NCBI GenBank assembly: GCA_018873225.1
Contig: JAEILZ010000006.1
Location: 1 to 64,000 of the forward strand
DNA: 64,000 bases
From: [Phialemoniopsis] sp. UDSM-2020
Taxonomy: Eukaryota; Ascomycota; Sordariomycetes; Thyridiales; Thyridiaceae
Reading direction: 5' to 3'
The notes below the pieces were generated by a model. It was not told the DNA's origin and searched no databases. It saw only the letters and a list, made by a program, of their open reading frames with translations. The position numbers and the translations under genes are program-made. Below, piece after piece: positions 10,938 through 22,967 of the stretch (position 1 is the first letter of the stretch; every line of letters begins with the position of its first letter).

Positions 10938-12902
10938 ATGGGTCCTGCCGAAATCCCCGACTGGAAGCAGCGCGCACGAAACAAGCGCGCTGAGCAACAC
11001 TGTCGCATCCCCGAGGGATGGCGTCTCGCACCTTTGGACGCTCTTCCACGCAGCGCTCTGACTTTTATGCGGGAAAACTGTATTCTCGCTCCAGAAGAAC
11101 TCGCGATCACGGAAGTGGTGGATGCACGACTTCTTCTGAACAGAATCGCTACTCGCAGTCTTAGTGCCGTAGAAGTGATACGAGCGTTTTCCAAGCGTGC
11201 TGCCATAGCCCAGCAAGTAGTCGGATGTTGCACAGAACTGATGTTTGAAGAAGCGTTGGAGCGTGCGATCGCGTTGGACAAACATCTCGCCACCACGGGA
11301 AAGGTGGTTGGGCCTCTGCACGGTCTTCCCATGTCGTTCAAAGATAACATCGACGTCAAGGGCTACGATACTACATGGGGTAAGAAGACGATTGCTCAAT
11401 TCAAAGCTCGTAGCTCACGATATTGCTTCTAGGTTGGGTTGGCCTTATCGGTCTGCCAGCTCCAAACGATTGTGTGACCGTTGAAGTCCTGAAGTCACTC
11501 GGAGCCATACCGTTTGTCAAGACGAACGTCCCTCAAACGATCATGGTTTGTGGCTCTCATGAAAGCTTCAGCGAGCTGACTTGCATTGCTAACGGACCTC
11601 TTTTCTTGACAGATGTCGGACTCATACAACCACGTCTTTAAACAAACGCTTCATTCTTGGAACAGAGATTTGGTATCGGGAGGAAGTAGCGGTGGGGAGA
11701 GCTCTCTCATCGGGTGCAGGGGATCTATTCTTGGCATCGGCACCGACACTGGAGGTTCTATCCGCATCCCATCCAACATGCAAGGACTGTATGGACTCTG
11801 TCCATCTGTGGGTCGGATCGCCTTTGACGATTCCGGGTACGTACATGTCAGGCTATATTGGTTTGTATGTAAACTGACAATTTACTCACAGAAACCGTCG
11901 TTACATAGCACCGCCAGTGGCTGGACCGATGGCGAACAGTCTGGACTCGATTGAGACGTTTATGGAGGCATACCTAAGTGCGAAGCCGTGGAATAAAGAT
12001 CCCATCACAGTCCCGCTACCTTGGAACAGAATCTCGGCTCAACAGTCCGCCCGACCTCTGCGAATTGCGTACTACACTGACGACGGTGTGGTACTGCCTC
12101 AGCCGCCTATCCGGTTTACAGTCGAACAGATTGCTCAAAAGCTCAAAGAAGCTGGACACATCGGTAAGTTTCACCTGCGATCCACCCAGGTACATTACCG
12201 GACTAATCTAGAAGCAGTGACAAAATGGGACGCTTCAACCCATCAGAAGCTGATGGCAAATTGGACCAAAGCCACATTAGCAGACGGAGGGTCCCTAGCG
12301 AAAAGCTTCTGCGATATGAGTGGCGAGCCACTGATCGAAGGGCTGATAGTAGGATCCGAAAGTGACAAACTCTCGGTATCGGAATTGGAAGCGGTGAGTG
12401 TATTGACGATGCTCTGAGGGGATGCTAACTGACTGTCGCGACATATTAGATGGCAGCGTTGAGGATTCGAGACCAGAGAGAATACCTCCGGCGATGGAAC
12501 GACAGCGAAATCGACGCACTCATCACTCCGGTGCAAACCTTTGTAGGGCTACGTCCGCGTGAGTGGGTGCGGTCTAAGCAATGGGTCGGCTATACAGCAG
12601 TTTGGAACTGGCTTGGATATGCGGCACTGGCCATGCCAGTGACGACCATTGGCCATGACAATGCAGTTCCGGACGAGCAATGGCATAAGCACGTACCGAG
12701 AAACCCGAGTGATAGGTATAATTGGGAGAACTGTAGGTCTCGAGAACATTGTTTCCGATTGTCAAGGCTAACATTTCAAAACACAGATGATCCAAAGCTG
12801 GTGTCAGGTATGGCTACTGGCATACAAATCGTAGGTGGAAGATTCGGCGAGGAGAAGTGCATCTCTGTCGCCAAAGCCGTCCAGAAAGCCATGGCAACAT
12901 AA
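10938..12902 (+). CDS. Amidase (amidase-signature family)
   Basis: Predicted cytosolic amide hydrolase of 543 residues. Seven exons: 10938-11379, 11433-11545, 11613-11836, 11892-12163, 12212-12393, 12450-12732 and 12787-12902. All introns are GT-AG and 48-67 bp, and the frame is kept throughout. The Ser-cisSer-Lys triad is visible: Lys135 in [10 protein letters not shown], Ser210 in SGGSSGGE and Ser234 in [11 protein letters not shown]. The C-terminal [14 protein letters not shown] is typical of fungal acetamidase-like members. The last intron donor (AACT|GTAGGT) was chosen over an earlier GTATAA because only it continues into DDPKLVSG without a stop. Substrates in this family range from acetamide to fatty-acid and aryl amides. 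Proximity to the hydantoinase block suggests nitrogen scavenging, but that is inference. Confidence 0.88.
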
Positions 12903-13824
12903 TTGCTACATTTAGTGTAGACGCATCAGATCTAATGGCAATGCTCGAGATACGATGACTAAACAGCACCTCGCACTTCTGGCAGGTGTCCTAGAAGTTA
13001 TTCCGCCTCTCCCCAAGCTTTGCACAGTTACATCGAATAAGATCCACAGTGACACTTTCGAGACCCCTGTCTACAGCTTACCTGGTCACGACACGACAAC
13101 CCTAGTAGAACATGGACCAACTATTGGTGCGCGCTTTTCAAGCTTTTCGCAAGTGGAGACTTGATGTGACCCTGTCACTCAATGCTCAGGGTATCATCCC
13201 AGGGGTCAAGCTAGCATACCTTCCCGATCGAGTAACTCCAAACGTTTGGATTTCCCACGAGAGAACGGACTTGCCCAGTCCGCCCCTAGATTTCGGGCGG
13301 ATATAATTCCATGCATGCCCTCTTATCATCTCCTGCCTCATGCGGTGTAGGGACTTCAACTACATTCGTTAACATGTACTTTCTAAGAGCGTCTTTCTCC
13401 GTGGTTACGGCAGTCAACTGCATGGGAAACGACCAAGACAGCCTATAAGGGATAACTCAGGTAGCTCTCTACTGGTGAAGTGGGGGCAGTCCACGTATAT
13501 TGATATTTTCTTGACGCCTGATTCGTGGCTCGAAAAGTTTCCGCTTTACCCGATGCATAGTGCTGTTGAACTCCTTCCTCGTCTGTCAAGATACCTGCGA
13601 GGGCTTTTGCTGCTGATCAGTGCTCATGGCAGGATGACCTTGAGAAGTATATTAGTTCTTATTGTGATCCATCTGCTGTCTTCACTGCATCTACTGTAAG
13701 GAAGTGTACGAACTCGCCTCCATCGTGGAAGCTGAGGTTCAAATATATTTAAATAACTGCATCTACTGTGGTCAGCCATTTATCCTTCCCCTTGAGAACC
13801 AAACTAAACGCACTAAGTTGCGCC
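12903..13824. other. Intergenic; promoter of the peptidase gene
   Basis: 922 bp without a supported gene. A TATA-like ATATATTTAAATA at 13742-13754 lies about 70 bp before the peptidase start. The 13-mer CTGCATCTACTGT occurs twice, near 13686 and 13759, flanking the start of a short conserved-looking stretch. A CCGCCCCTAGATTTCGGGCGG inverted repeat sits near 13281-13301. Open frames here are short and unconvincing. Confidence 0.5.
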
Positions 13825-14755
13825 ATGAAGTTCGTCAACTCTTTGGTCGTTGCTATCGGCGCAACCGTTGCCTACGCTTCCCCAACTCCAAGTTATCTTG
13901 GAAACGGCATTACGCTTACGCCTCGTCGTTCGGGAGTGAAGCGTCGGCGCGCCAACGGTCTTCCGAATTTCGCCAATGCAACAGAGCACCTGGCTCTCGG
14001 AAATGTTGGGCCCCATATTGTCTATAACACAAACTGGGCAGGGGCAGTGTTAATGTAGGTGGTATGCAGAACTCTTGTATTCATCTGAGAGACTAAGGGA
14101 CACGTGATAGCGGCTCCAACTACAAGACTATCACAGGCACTTTCAACGTTCCAACCCCCAAAGTTCCGTCAGGTGGATCATCGTCTACGGAGTACATTGT
14201 CTCGGCTTGGGTCGGTATTGACGGTGACACGTGTCGATCAGCGATTTGGCAAGCTGGGGTTGATGCCTTTCTGCAAAATGGCAGGGTGACCTATGGAACA
14301 TGGTATGAATGGTATCCAGAAGACTCGTATTATTACTCCGGTTTCACCGTCTCTGCCGGCGATTCCATCAAGGTGACGCTTACTGTGACCTCTCCGACTT
14401 CCGGTACAGTAAACATACAGAATCTCAGCACCGGCCAGAGTGTCTCGCACACCTTGAGTGGCCTTCCTTCCAGCGAGAAGCTTTGCCAGACGAATGCTGA
14501 GTGGATCGTCGAGTAAGTTTATTCGAGGACAGAAGAGTGGCTTAGTCTGCTGATTTTGTATCCTACAGAGCTCTCGAGCCCGTTCAGAATTTTGCCAGCT
14601 TTGGCACAATCACATTCAAAGATGCGTCAGTCACTGACACGGCTGGCAAAAAAGTCGGGCCCTCTGGCAGTGAGATCTTTGCTATCGAGCAGAACAACAA
14701 GGTGCACACCGACTGCAGTGCCGGTTCATCTACAGTCACCTGCAAGTATATGTGA
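13825..14755 (+). CDS. Secreted glutamic peptidase (eqolisin, family G1)
   Basis: Acid endopeptidase secreted to the medium, 272 residues. Exons are 13825-14054, 14111-14512 and 14569-14755. A signal peptide spans residues 1 to about 19 (hydrophobic, ending near VAYAS). A basic propeptide with RRSGVKRRR precedes the mature domain. Family hallmarks are NTNWAGAVL, SAWVGIDGDTC, the catalytic Gln in AIWQAGVD (Gln124) and the catalytic-Glu motif NAEWIVE at the second intron. The length matches aspergilloglutamic and scytalidoglutamic peptidases. The enzyme would release peptides at low pH. It converges on the TPR gene, about 220 bp downstream. Confidence 0.92.
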
Positions 14756-14765
14756 ATGACAAGAA

Positions 14766-14785
14766 TGAGCGAGCGAGCGAGCGAG
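14766..14785. repeat. (GAGC)n microsatellite
   Basis: About five GAGC units lie immediately 3' of the peptidase stop codon, in its presumed 3' untranslated region. Confidence 0.7.
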
Positions 14786-14974
14786 ACTTTCGGGTCGCAC
14801 GCATCCCGCAGCGCATTGTCATTTCCGTCACGGAACTGCATATATCCTAGAGTCACGGATAGAAATGAAACATGGTATCTCGGACTATAAGGAATATCTG
14901 TTTTGTTTCTGACTTGGTACACCGTAAATGATTGACCCAGTCATCCAGACAGCCGACCAGAGCTAGCCGGTCAA

Positions 14975-17408
14975 TCAAGAATGCGATGGCCATGTGATGT
15001 CAGGCTTGCCTCCAGGCAGCATGACTCGAAACGACCAATGCTGCACTCGATGTACTCCGTCAACCATACTTTGCAGCCACTTGGTGGCCAACGTAGGCAG
15101 GACGTACTCGACCCGCTCACTCCTCAGTGTTTCCACCGCCGAATCCCAGGCCTCTCGCGCTCCATGCTCATCTCCTATTTGAAGTCGCGCATGCGCTATT
15201 GATAATTGGAAAACTGCTCCCATCCATAGATGCCGTGTTCGAAAGATGGTCAGCTCTTCCATCCTCGCTAAGACCTCTTCCCATCTGCAAATGGCCTCCG
15301 TGAAGTCAGGTTTCTCATGCGCAAGGCGAGCAGCATTGATGAGGCGACGCATGTGTAACGTCTGCGCATTGATGTCATCCAGCTCAGGGGGCTCCACCTC
15401 CGAGAGGAGTTTCAACGTTTCATCGGCTTGTCCCAGATTACCGAGGCCCATGTTGGCTTCAGTGAGAGCGAGTGCAAAGCGCCTGAACGGCCGTTCTGTT
15501 CTTTTCGTCTCAGGTATCGAGTCCATCTCGGGTTGGATCAGTTCTACAGCTTTAGCGAAGTCGCCTAATTCGCAGTGAATCTCCGCGAGCTTGCATGTGA
15601 TAAGATAGCGAGTATTGAGTCGGATCGGCCTGGCTGTGTTCAACATGAGATGCTGTTCCAGGGAGGCCCGGGCCGTCTGAAAGTCTCCGGTAGTCGAGAA
15701 GAACTTCGCTGCTGTGCCTTGCAGCCTGCGCGTAACCTCGATTTCAAAGGTAGACAAGGGCTGTATTCCTTCCCACCTATACATGTCTAGAGCAACATCC
15801 TTGTCATACCGGGCAATCTTATTCTCAAGGTGCGACACGTGTAGCCTGCCGGCGAGGGCGTTCTCGCAACGATTTCTTGGTTGATGCTCGTGTCTGGTAA
15901 ATTCGCGTATAACGGCATCGGACTTTTCGAGATCTCCATTAACCCGGAGTATGTTACTCTCGAAAAGTGTTACCGAAGCTTGGTAGTACCAAGGCATAGA
16001 AGGATGAAGGAGTGCGCGCGCTTGTTCAATAGCTGGCCGGCGAGTGGCAATGAGTCCTCTTTCAGAAAAGAACAGTAGTGCCTCAATGACATGGCTTCTC
16101 AGAGACATCGGGATATGCTTGTGCTGTTCCAATGTTCCTTGTAACAACGTCCAGAGGCAACTGTTCAGCTCTCGAGACCTAGTGGAAATGTCAGAATATA
16201 GACAAGGCCTTCATAATTGGGCGATGGTCATACCAATTAGCTTTCCCTTCATAGCATGGAGGGGTGGCAAAACATAGTGCCCTGAGAGCTATGCCAGCAA
16301 GGGCCTCTTTTGTCTGCGCAGTCAAGGCAGCCGTCACAGATGCTTGCAGTTCTGCATGCACTGACCAACATTGAGTGCCATCGCCGAGAAGTGTTGTTTG
16401 CACGTCTCCACGCTGTTCCATCTCAGCGAGTATGCGGCCATCCGACAGGTAACCGGCCAGGCTAGATGGTATCCCGAATTCCGTAGCAATAATGCCTTCA
16501 GTCTCTCCGTCGTCAGTCCAGCGGCTTTTCGTGCCTCGCAGTGCCTCCAGTAAGCAAGCTGGCACATCTGCGCCTCCTAGACCGACAATGAATAGCAACA
16601 GTTGATCGGCGCCAGACAGGACATCTCCGTACTCGACAAAGAGGTTGTAATAAGAGAGTCTTAGAGACGAATCTGTCGCAACCACATTTAGTGGGGGCAA
16701 GGTATGGGGAAAGAATGAGGACGTGCTACTTGCCTCTCAGTTGGCTTGATATGAGACGTTGGGCGAGGGCGTCATAGTGGTTCGAAAGGCCTACTCCAAG
16801 TGTTCCTAGATGCGCAAATGCTTCATCATCGTCCATGTTCAGGTATCTCTCATAGCTATTTCCATTGGTGTCAAATTCAAGAGATCAGCGTTTGGGCGGA
16901 TTACTCACGTTGAAGCAGGCACTTCTGATGGAAGCCAAAACAAAGACCCAATTCCACCCAGCTTGCGTGCTATCTTGAGATACTTCTTGCCTGCGAAGCG
17001 GAGCTCGGATAGCTTGGATCCTTGCACGAGACTGGCAATAGTAGGCGAGACCCATTCGTTTGGGTCCAACACGGACCTTAAAAAGATGGTGGTGCAGGCA
17101 AGTCGTCGCCTGACTTCAGCTTGATGAGCTGGGCTGTCGGCGCGAGCCCAGAACCCGTCCAGATCATCGGCAAGGCTGTCGCGTGTGAGGTCCACTTTCG
17201 ATGTATCAATAGTCTTGATCGAAAGAATCTTCCTGGTACGTTGGTTGCTCGGTGCAAGTTGCCAATGGACATTGCGATTGAGGGATTTTGACTTGGCCAG
17301 GATTGTGTGGATCGCCGCGAGGTGTTTGTTCAGGTCCGACGCCAGGAGCACGGCCTTCCTTTCGTCGAAGCTCCCTGCGAGTTCATGAATGATGCTACAC
17401 AAGCACAT
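14975..17408 (-). CDS. TPR-repeat protein of unknown function
   Basis: 754-residue protein. Exons are 17408-16909, 16855-16734, 16672-16234 and 16178-14975; joining them keeps one frame. Intron 2 (16733-16673) begins GCAAGT and is a GC-AG intron. Residues 1 to about 170 form an alpha-helical region with a conserved-looking FWARADSPAHQAEVRRRL segment. The middle (about 210-350) contains LLLFIVGLGGADVPACLLEAL, which recalls the winged-helix part of STAND proteins. The last 400 residues are TPR-like helical pairs (e.g. LAEIHCELGDFAKAVELI, SIAHARLQIGDEHGAREAW). No P-loop or NACHT/NB-ARC NTPase is present, so it is either a scaffold-type orphan or an NLR-like protein lacking its motor. An in-frame TAG precedes the ATG, supporting this start unless an upstream exon exists. 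Confidence 0.72.
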
Positions 17409-17859
17409 GGCCTAACTGTAGGAACGCCGGCACACGGCTGGAGCGGTGGATGGATGCGTGAGTTTAGAGGCTTCAAGTGTGGTACGAGTCCGACTTCGGA
17501 TTGCGCATTCCACGCAAGCTTTTGCTCTTTTCACGGTGAAAACGCTAGCGTCGAACACATTGCCGTGTGGATACCTTATGTTTTCACAGTGAGAGACATA
17601 ATTTCATTGGATCCTGGAGTCTTGGGGGTCCACTCGACATCTTATCTGATCCGAGTTTGACCGTGAAGGTGGAGCGTGCAGAATCTAATCAAGTGGAGCT
17701 GGAAGGATCTGGGCCACGTGCTGGGATCTGATAAAAGTCGAGCCTCCTGCCCTTCTTTTCTCGAAATGAAGAGAAGAAAGACTATCACTTCCTCGGAGTG
17801 TTCCCCTTCATAAACTTTCTTCTTTGACTCAAAGATTTCTTGCCTTGGTGTCTCGCACA
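17409..17859. promoter_or_regulatory. Divergent intergenic region, TPR gene / MFSD1-like gene
   Basis: 451 bp between divergent starts. The last 150 bp before the transporter are pyrimidine-rich (CTTCTTTTCTCG, CTTTCTTC), as is common before fungal start sites. No specific operator is recognised. Confidence 0.45.
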
Positions 17860-19539
17860 ATGGACTTGCACCCTCACGAGAAGCATCCCGAAAATGGACA
17901 ACCGAATGTATCGGCCATTGTTGAACCGAGCGACAATGGCATAGACGACCATGGGAAGAGGCCCGTGCCTCTGAAGATGAAGATCCTCTCTGTCGTGGTT
18001 GTCAGTATGATTGGCTTTGGAGGCCATTGGAGTAGTGGCGTGACTGGAGCTCTCAAGTCAACGCTCAAGAAGGTATGTGCTGCGCGAATTCTCTCTATGT
18101 CTGAAGACAATCCTAGTCGAACTGACAAATCTCGACATGTAGGAACTCAAGATCAACAACACACAGTATGCGGTTCTTGACTCGAGCGAAAACTTTATCA
18201 AGACGGCTTTGATCCTAGTCAGTGGTATACTTACTGACCGTTATGGAGGAGCAAGTACGTAAATAACATCCCGAATGTTGTGAACCGTCGCTAACGATGA
18301 ACTTTTAATCCAGGCACCATGCTTTGGGGCAACGGCATCTTCAGTATCGGAGCCATCCTTATCGCCGCCGCAACTACCATTCGCAGCTACAAGTTTATGA
18401 TTGTTGGGATTGTCATTCAAGCCCTCGGCGATGTTGCAACCCAAGTGGCACAGTACAAGATCTTTTCCTCATGGTTCCCCCCATCATCCGGGTTCGCCTC
18501 TACACTGGCATTCGAGCTTGGCATTGGAAAGATTGGTTCCTTCGTTGGCAAGTCTACCGCAAATGTGATCTCGAAGAACATGGGCAACTTCAGCTGGGCG
18601 TACTGGATGGCCGTCTTCATGAACCTCTTCACCAACGTGGCGACCTTGTTCTTCTGGTGGTTCACCCGCTGGTGCGAAAAGCGTTACAGTGCCACTCGAG
18701 ATCCTGCCACGGGAGAAAAACTCACCGAGAACAACAAGAAGATGGAGATCAGCAAGATGTTGCGCCTGCCTTGGACCTTTTGGCTCGTGTGTCTATTCTC
18801 GCTGTTCCAAACCTCGACTGCCGGCATCTTCTCGTCCAACAGCACCGAGCTTGCCGAGCAGCGGTTTTCCATCTCGTCTGTTCAGGCAGGCTGGTACTCA
18901 TCCATGTCACAGTATCTCGGCTTCTTCTTTGTACCGCTCGTGGGCATCTTCGTCGACGTAGTAGGACAGCGGTTGACGGTGATGCTCGTTTGCGGGATGG
19001 GCATGCTGTTGGCCATGTGTCTTGCGGCCTGGGGGCCAACCGTGGCGGGGACGGCCGCGAGCTTTGGTATCTACGCCGTTGCTTCCTCGCTCGGTCCCAC
19101 GGTTATCATCGACAGCATACGCACAAGCATGTGGTATCAAGAGGTCTTCGGCTCCGGCTATGCCATCAAGATCGCCATCAACAATAGTATGACTTTGATC
19201 GTCGGAATTGTTGCGGGCGTCATCCAAGACCGCGACAATAACAGCTACGACAATGTCATCATTTTGTATGTGGCTCTGGCCGCTGGGTCAGTGGCTGTAT
19301 CGGCTCTCATGGTTGGCTTGGGATTCAGGACGGACATCATCGGCTTTTTGCAGTGGGGGCGAAAGAAGAGGATCGAGCGGGGTCATATCATCAACGCCAA
19401 GAAGGAAGAGTTTGAGACAAACAGCCGCGCATCGTTCAACCGGAAGCTCAGTCTCGTGAACTTTGTGGCTGTTGTAATATTGATTCTGGGGGGTTGGTGT
19501 GCGTATTTCTGGGGGCTTTCTAATAAGCAGTATCTCTGA
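17860..19539 (+). CDS. MFS transporter, MFSD1-like
   Basis: 516-residue membrane protein. Exons are 17860-18072, 18143-18254 and 18314-19539. About 45 soluble residues precede twelve hydrophobic helices. The first helix region MIGFGGHWSSGVTGALKSTL, followed by YAVLDSSENFIKTALILVSG and LTDRYGG, resembles the lysosomal/vacuolar MFSD1 group of dipeptide carriers rather than drug or sugar transporters. Human MFSD1 exports dipeptides from lysosomes, so a vacuolar peptide carrier is plausible here. That would fit the neighbouring secreted peptidase, but substrate and location are inference. The frame is intact and no family residue is obviously missing. Confidence 0.75.
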
Positions 19540-20010
19540 AGCAATACACCCAGCGAAGATAGAGGAGAGTATGGGTTACCGAGTCACATAGAACAAAGAC
19601 AGTCCATATACCAGCGTCATGTCGACAGCTCTTTTCCTTGAAGGCTGGAGGCGGTCGTCCAAGAATCGAAATATTGTGAGATGACGTCATTACGCCTCAT
19701 CGCACCGTAACGTCACAGTGTTGAGTTTCTAGCTCAAGTGACCAAAGATAAAGGTGATTGTGCGTGGTCTTTGCCCTTCTGGTCGATCGCTTCTTTGTGG
19801 AGCGAGGGACGAATGCACCTAAATGCATGCTTACCCGACGCGTGCTAAGAAGGTTTCCGTGGGTTACCGTGGGTCCGAACATATTCATGATGTTGCAGCT
19901 GGCCAGCGAAATTGCGAAGTAAGGCGACTCCAAGTAGTTCCAGCAGACCAAGCAAGTTGATCTTCATCATTCAGAGCAGTAAAAGCTATCTTACAAGTAC
20001 CGCCGCCGTC
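19540..20010. other. Intergenic, tandem genes
   Basis: 471 bp between two rightward genes. It contains TGACGTCATTACG near 19682, a CRE/bZIP-like palindrome TGACGTCA upstream of the VOC gene. Nothing else is recognised. Confidence 0.45.
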
Positions 20011-20427
20011 ATGTTGCCAGCGATTGCGTCTGCTCACCTTCGCATTGCGCGTCCAACAAACAGCATTGATGCGCTCCTCCCTTTCTACATTGATGGTCTT
20101 GGGTTCGAGAAGATCGGCGAGTTCCGTGACCATGACGCCGGGTTTGACGGTGTGATGCTCGGCCATCGAGGTGCACACTACCACCTGGAGTTTACCAAGA
20201 AGCACGACCACGACGCTGGCAGATCGCCGACGGAGGACAACTTGATGGTGTTTTACCTCCCCAGGGAAGACGACTTCAAAGAGGCCGTTGCACGCATGGA
20301 GAAGGCTGGCATTGTGGCTGTGGCGTCTTTCAATCCGTATTGGGATGCATGTGGAAAGACGTTTGAGGACCCGGATGGCTATCGGGCTGTGTTGGCAAAC
20401 ATGTCATGGCCAAAAACCTGCTTCTAG
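20011..20427 (+). CDS. VOC-fold (glyoxalase/dioxygenase superfamily) protein
   Basis: Small intronless gene for 138 residues. The fold is read from ASAHLRIARPTNS, FYIDGLGFEKIGEF, HYHLEFTKK and the terminal FEDPDGYRAVLAN, the classic VOC signature. The metal-ligand pattern (an early His in AHLRIAR, a central HYHLEF with His and Glu) is partly present. The sequence resembles bacterial YycE-like VOC proteins, whose substrate is unknown. The same frame is open back to 19912, so a longer N-terminus is possible, but the domain starts with LRIARPT just after the chosen ATG. It may act on an aldehyde, thiol adduct or drug. Confidence 0.78.
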   Translation: MLPAIASAHLRIARPTNSIDALLPFYIDGLGFEKIGEFRDHDAGFDGVMLGHRGAHYHLEFTKKHDHDAGRSPTEDNLMVFYLPREDDFKEAVARMEKAGIVAVASFNPYWDACGKTFEDPDGYRAVLANMSWPKTCF

Positions 20428-20488
20428 CCATCGCAGCTCTAGGAACTTTACGGTGGACAACCCCATCACACGAAGAACGCAATGGCAT

Positions 20489-22967
20489 TCATCTGTCTTG
20501 GCTGTCTTGGCTGCTCCGAATGAGATGTTTTGCCGATTGTGAAGCGCGTGACAACTGATCCAACCCAACCCAGAGCATGGCATTCAGGCGCAGAAGCCCT
20601 AGCCTGACCAGAGCAAAACTTTGGCTATGAAGGCGAAGTACTTCTCTCCAGTCTTCCACAATCTTCTTTGCGTCTTTGGCCCTCGACAAGCTTGGGGCCT
20701 GAATGAGAAGCGTTACGGCAAAATTTGACATTGTCGAAAAGCAGATTCGCGACCCTAGATACCGAGTTAGCGTGCCATGTGTCCCAATTTCTTGCCTATC
20801 AGATCACCAAGCTCAGTTACCTACAAGAGTACCAGAAGGAATTCAGATCGCCCGAGGAAAGCTCGGCAGTATAGGTGACCATGAGCCGTGCACAGTCTGC
20901 CGCAGCACCCAAAATACTGTCCACTGCTGGATGCGCCGGGCTTGCGTGCAGCCCGGACCCATTCATATCGTCGACCTGTTGGATGCCTGCGAACGGTCCA
21001 GCTTGCGGAGGGACGACAATACCTATCGGTCGGATTAGTGCTCGGTAAAGCAGAAGTTCCAGCGTCAGGTAGTAAAGCTGCAGGTGAGTTGCTGTGCGCA
21101 ACATGTTGACATGCTGCGCCACTGGGACCTTGGAGAGTGGGATGGTCCGATGCTCCTCTGGCAGGGCGGAGTACCAGTCAGCTAATCGCGCCCGAAACGG
21201 ACGAGCGGCTTGCAGAGACAGGTCAATGTCCCGAGCAAGCTTCTTACTGGGCTTCAGAGCACTACCAGTTCGTCAGCAAGTCGGATTTCGGAAGGTCCAG
21301 TAAGCCGTCTTACTAGAATGCCGAGTGAATGTCAGCAGCGATAAGCGCAAGGGTCGCCAAGTAGGTAAAACTTCCTTGGGCAAACTCCTGGAGTGCAGCA
21401 GCATCAATTGAACTTTGGAATGTCGGTGAAGGATCTGATGCTGCCTCACGTATTTCGGTCACAAAGTCATTCTGGTCCAGCGGTGCCACATCCCAATTGT
21501 CTTCACGGATGGGGTTAGGGAAGCCTAGAAGTAGGCTCCTCCAAGCACTTTCTGAAAAGATGGCCCACCAGAGCCTCCTTCGCAAACGCTTCTCCCATTC
21601 CGGTATTGACCACTGTCGACATTCCAGATGCAGCCCCAGTGTGTAGCTGAGAGAACACGCAAAGCCCAGAAGGGACCAGTTGAAGGGACTGTCTGCTATG
21701 GCGCCGGTCTTGTCTGAGGGTGGTTTGTGTAAGTAGATGAGGATGGCTTGCAGGACGGACAGGGTGGGTGTATGGATGTCGCTCATGATGCCGTGCAAAG
21801 CGATCCGCCAGAGGCTGTCAACAGCGGGCTTGCTGTACACATTTGATATGCAGAGAACTGGGTCGTGGTGGGAATATGGCAGGGAGATGGCGTAGATGGC
21901 GGCTAGGAGTTGGTGGCTGATCTGAGGCAGCTCAGTTGTGATTGACAGCGGGCACTTGGATGTCATTCCGAGTTGAGTTCGAGAGATTACAGGGAGACTA
22001 GGGAATATAAACCGTAAAAACCTGTCATTAAATAACCTATGTCAGTCCTTGGACAGTGGTTAAATCGCAAAGAGACGTAGAGAGGGACTGCGTACAACTG
22101 TATGAGGCGCCGGCCGTCATGTCTGCTGATGATCTTATCGATCTCAGCTGCGCGTGGCGACGAATCAAGGAAGCTGGAATGCTCTTTCAAAGCACTTCCA
22201 AGTTCGTCTGACGATATCATGAAGTGTGCGGGCACGCCATCAAGTGTAACTCCATTGCCTTCGGGGGCGACCTGCCGGAAATGGACCTTGAAGAACCGTG
22301 CTTCTCCGTCCTGCGAGAAGTTGAAGTGGCGAATAAGGTATGGGTCGGACTCTCCTGACAAGCCGAGATACTGCGCAGTAAACCCTTCAATCTGGTCGAG
22401 AGACTTGATGGTAGTTGACGATGCTGAAATGGAGATTGGAGATGGGATCGAGTCGTGCAGGCTAAGGCAGGGAGCGCCGTCGTGAAGAGAAAAGTCAGGC
22501 CAAGCTAGCGATAACCTCTCGTTATGAGCCAGCAGATCTGTCGTTGCGGCAGAAATGTTCGGCCAAGGGCTTCCGAAGTTGGGTAGTTGACAATCTGTCA
22601 AGTCATAGGGCGCCCATGACGAATCGTCGATGACGAGATGCTCTGTTGGGATGGGAACGCTCTGTTCATCAGTATCTCCATTGACGGCAAGGGGCGTGAA
22701 GCCTGGGCCATGGGCCGCCGCAACAGCTCGCTCCTCGGAATCACCCTGTGTCACCCTCCTCCTCTTCACAGGTGGCCCCTCAAACCGACATTCGACGCGT
22801 TGCTCGCGACAGCTCACACAAGGAGGCTGGGACTCGATGCGACATGCAGTCTTTCGCCGGCGGCAAGAGTCACACGGGCGGAGCCGCTTGGAGCGATACG
22901 GCCGATACAAAGGACCGCTCGCCGCAACATCCTGTGGGGAGTCTGTGATTGCAGGCGGGCAAGGCAT
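20489..22967 (-). CDS. DAL81/TamA-like Zn2Cys6 transcription regulator
   Basis: 760-residue nuclear regulator. Exons are 22967-22096, 22021-21314, 21261-20825 and 20754-20489. The zinc cluster is C-DS-C-RRRKTA-C-RIESQPP-C-VS-C-REQRVE-C (about residues 20-50), followed by PPVKRRR. A fungal_trans middle region runs from YLGLSGESDPYLI through RFIFPSLPVISRTQLG. The C-terminal SNFAVTLLIQAPSL and LRLHSQSFALVRLGLLRLNA are characteristic of the DAL81/TamA family, co-activators of nitrogen catabolism (allantoin, GABA and urea routes in yeast). Its position beside two amidohydrolases and an amino-acid carrier fits local control of nitrogen scavenging. The fourth-exon donor (TCTT|GTAGGT) is the least certain join. 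Confidence 0.87.

Noticed and set aside
18324..19187. 287-codon alternative frame within the MFSD1-like gene
   Set aside because: Arg/His/Leu-rich shadow of the real frame with no hydrophobic helices or family features.
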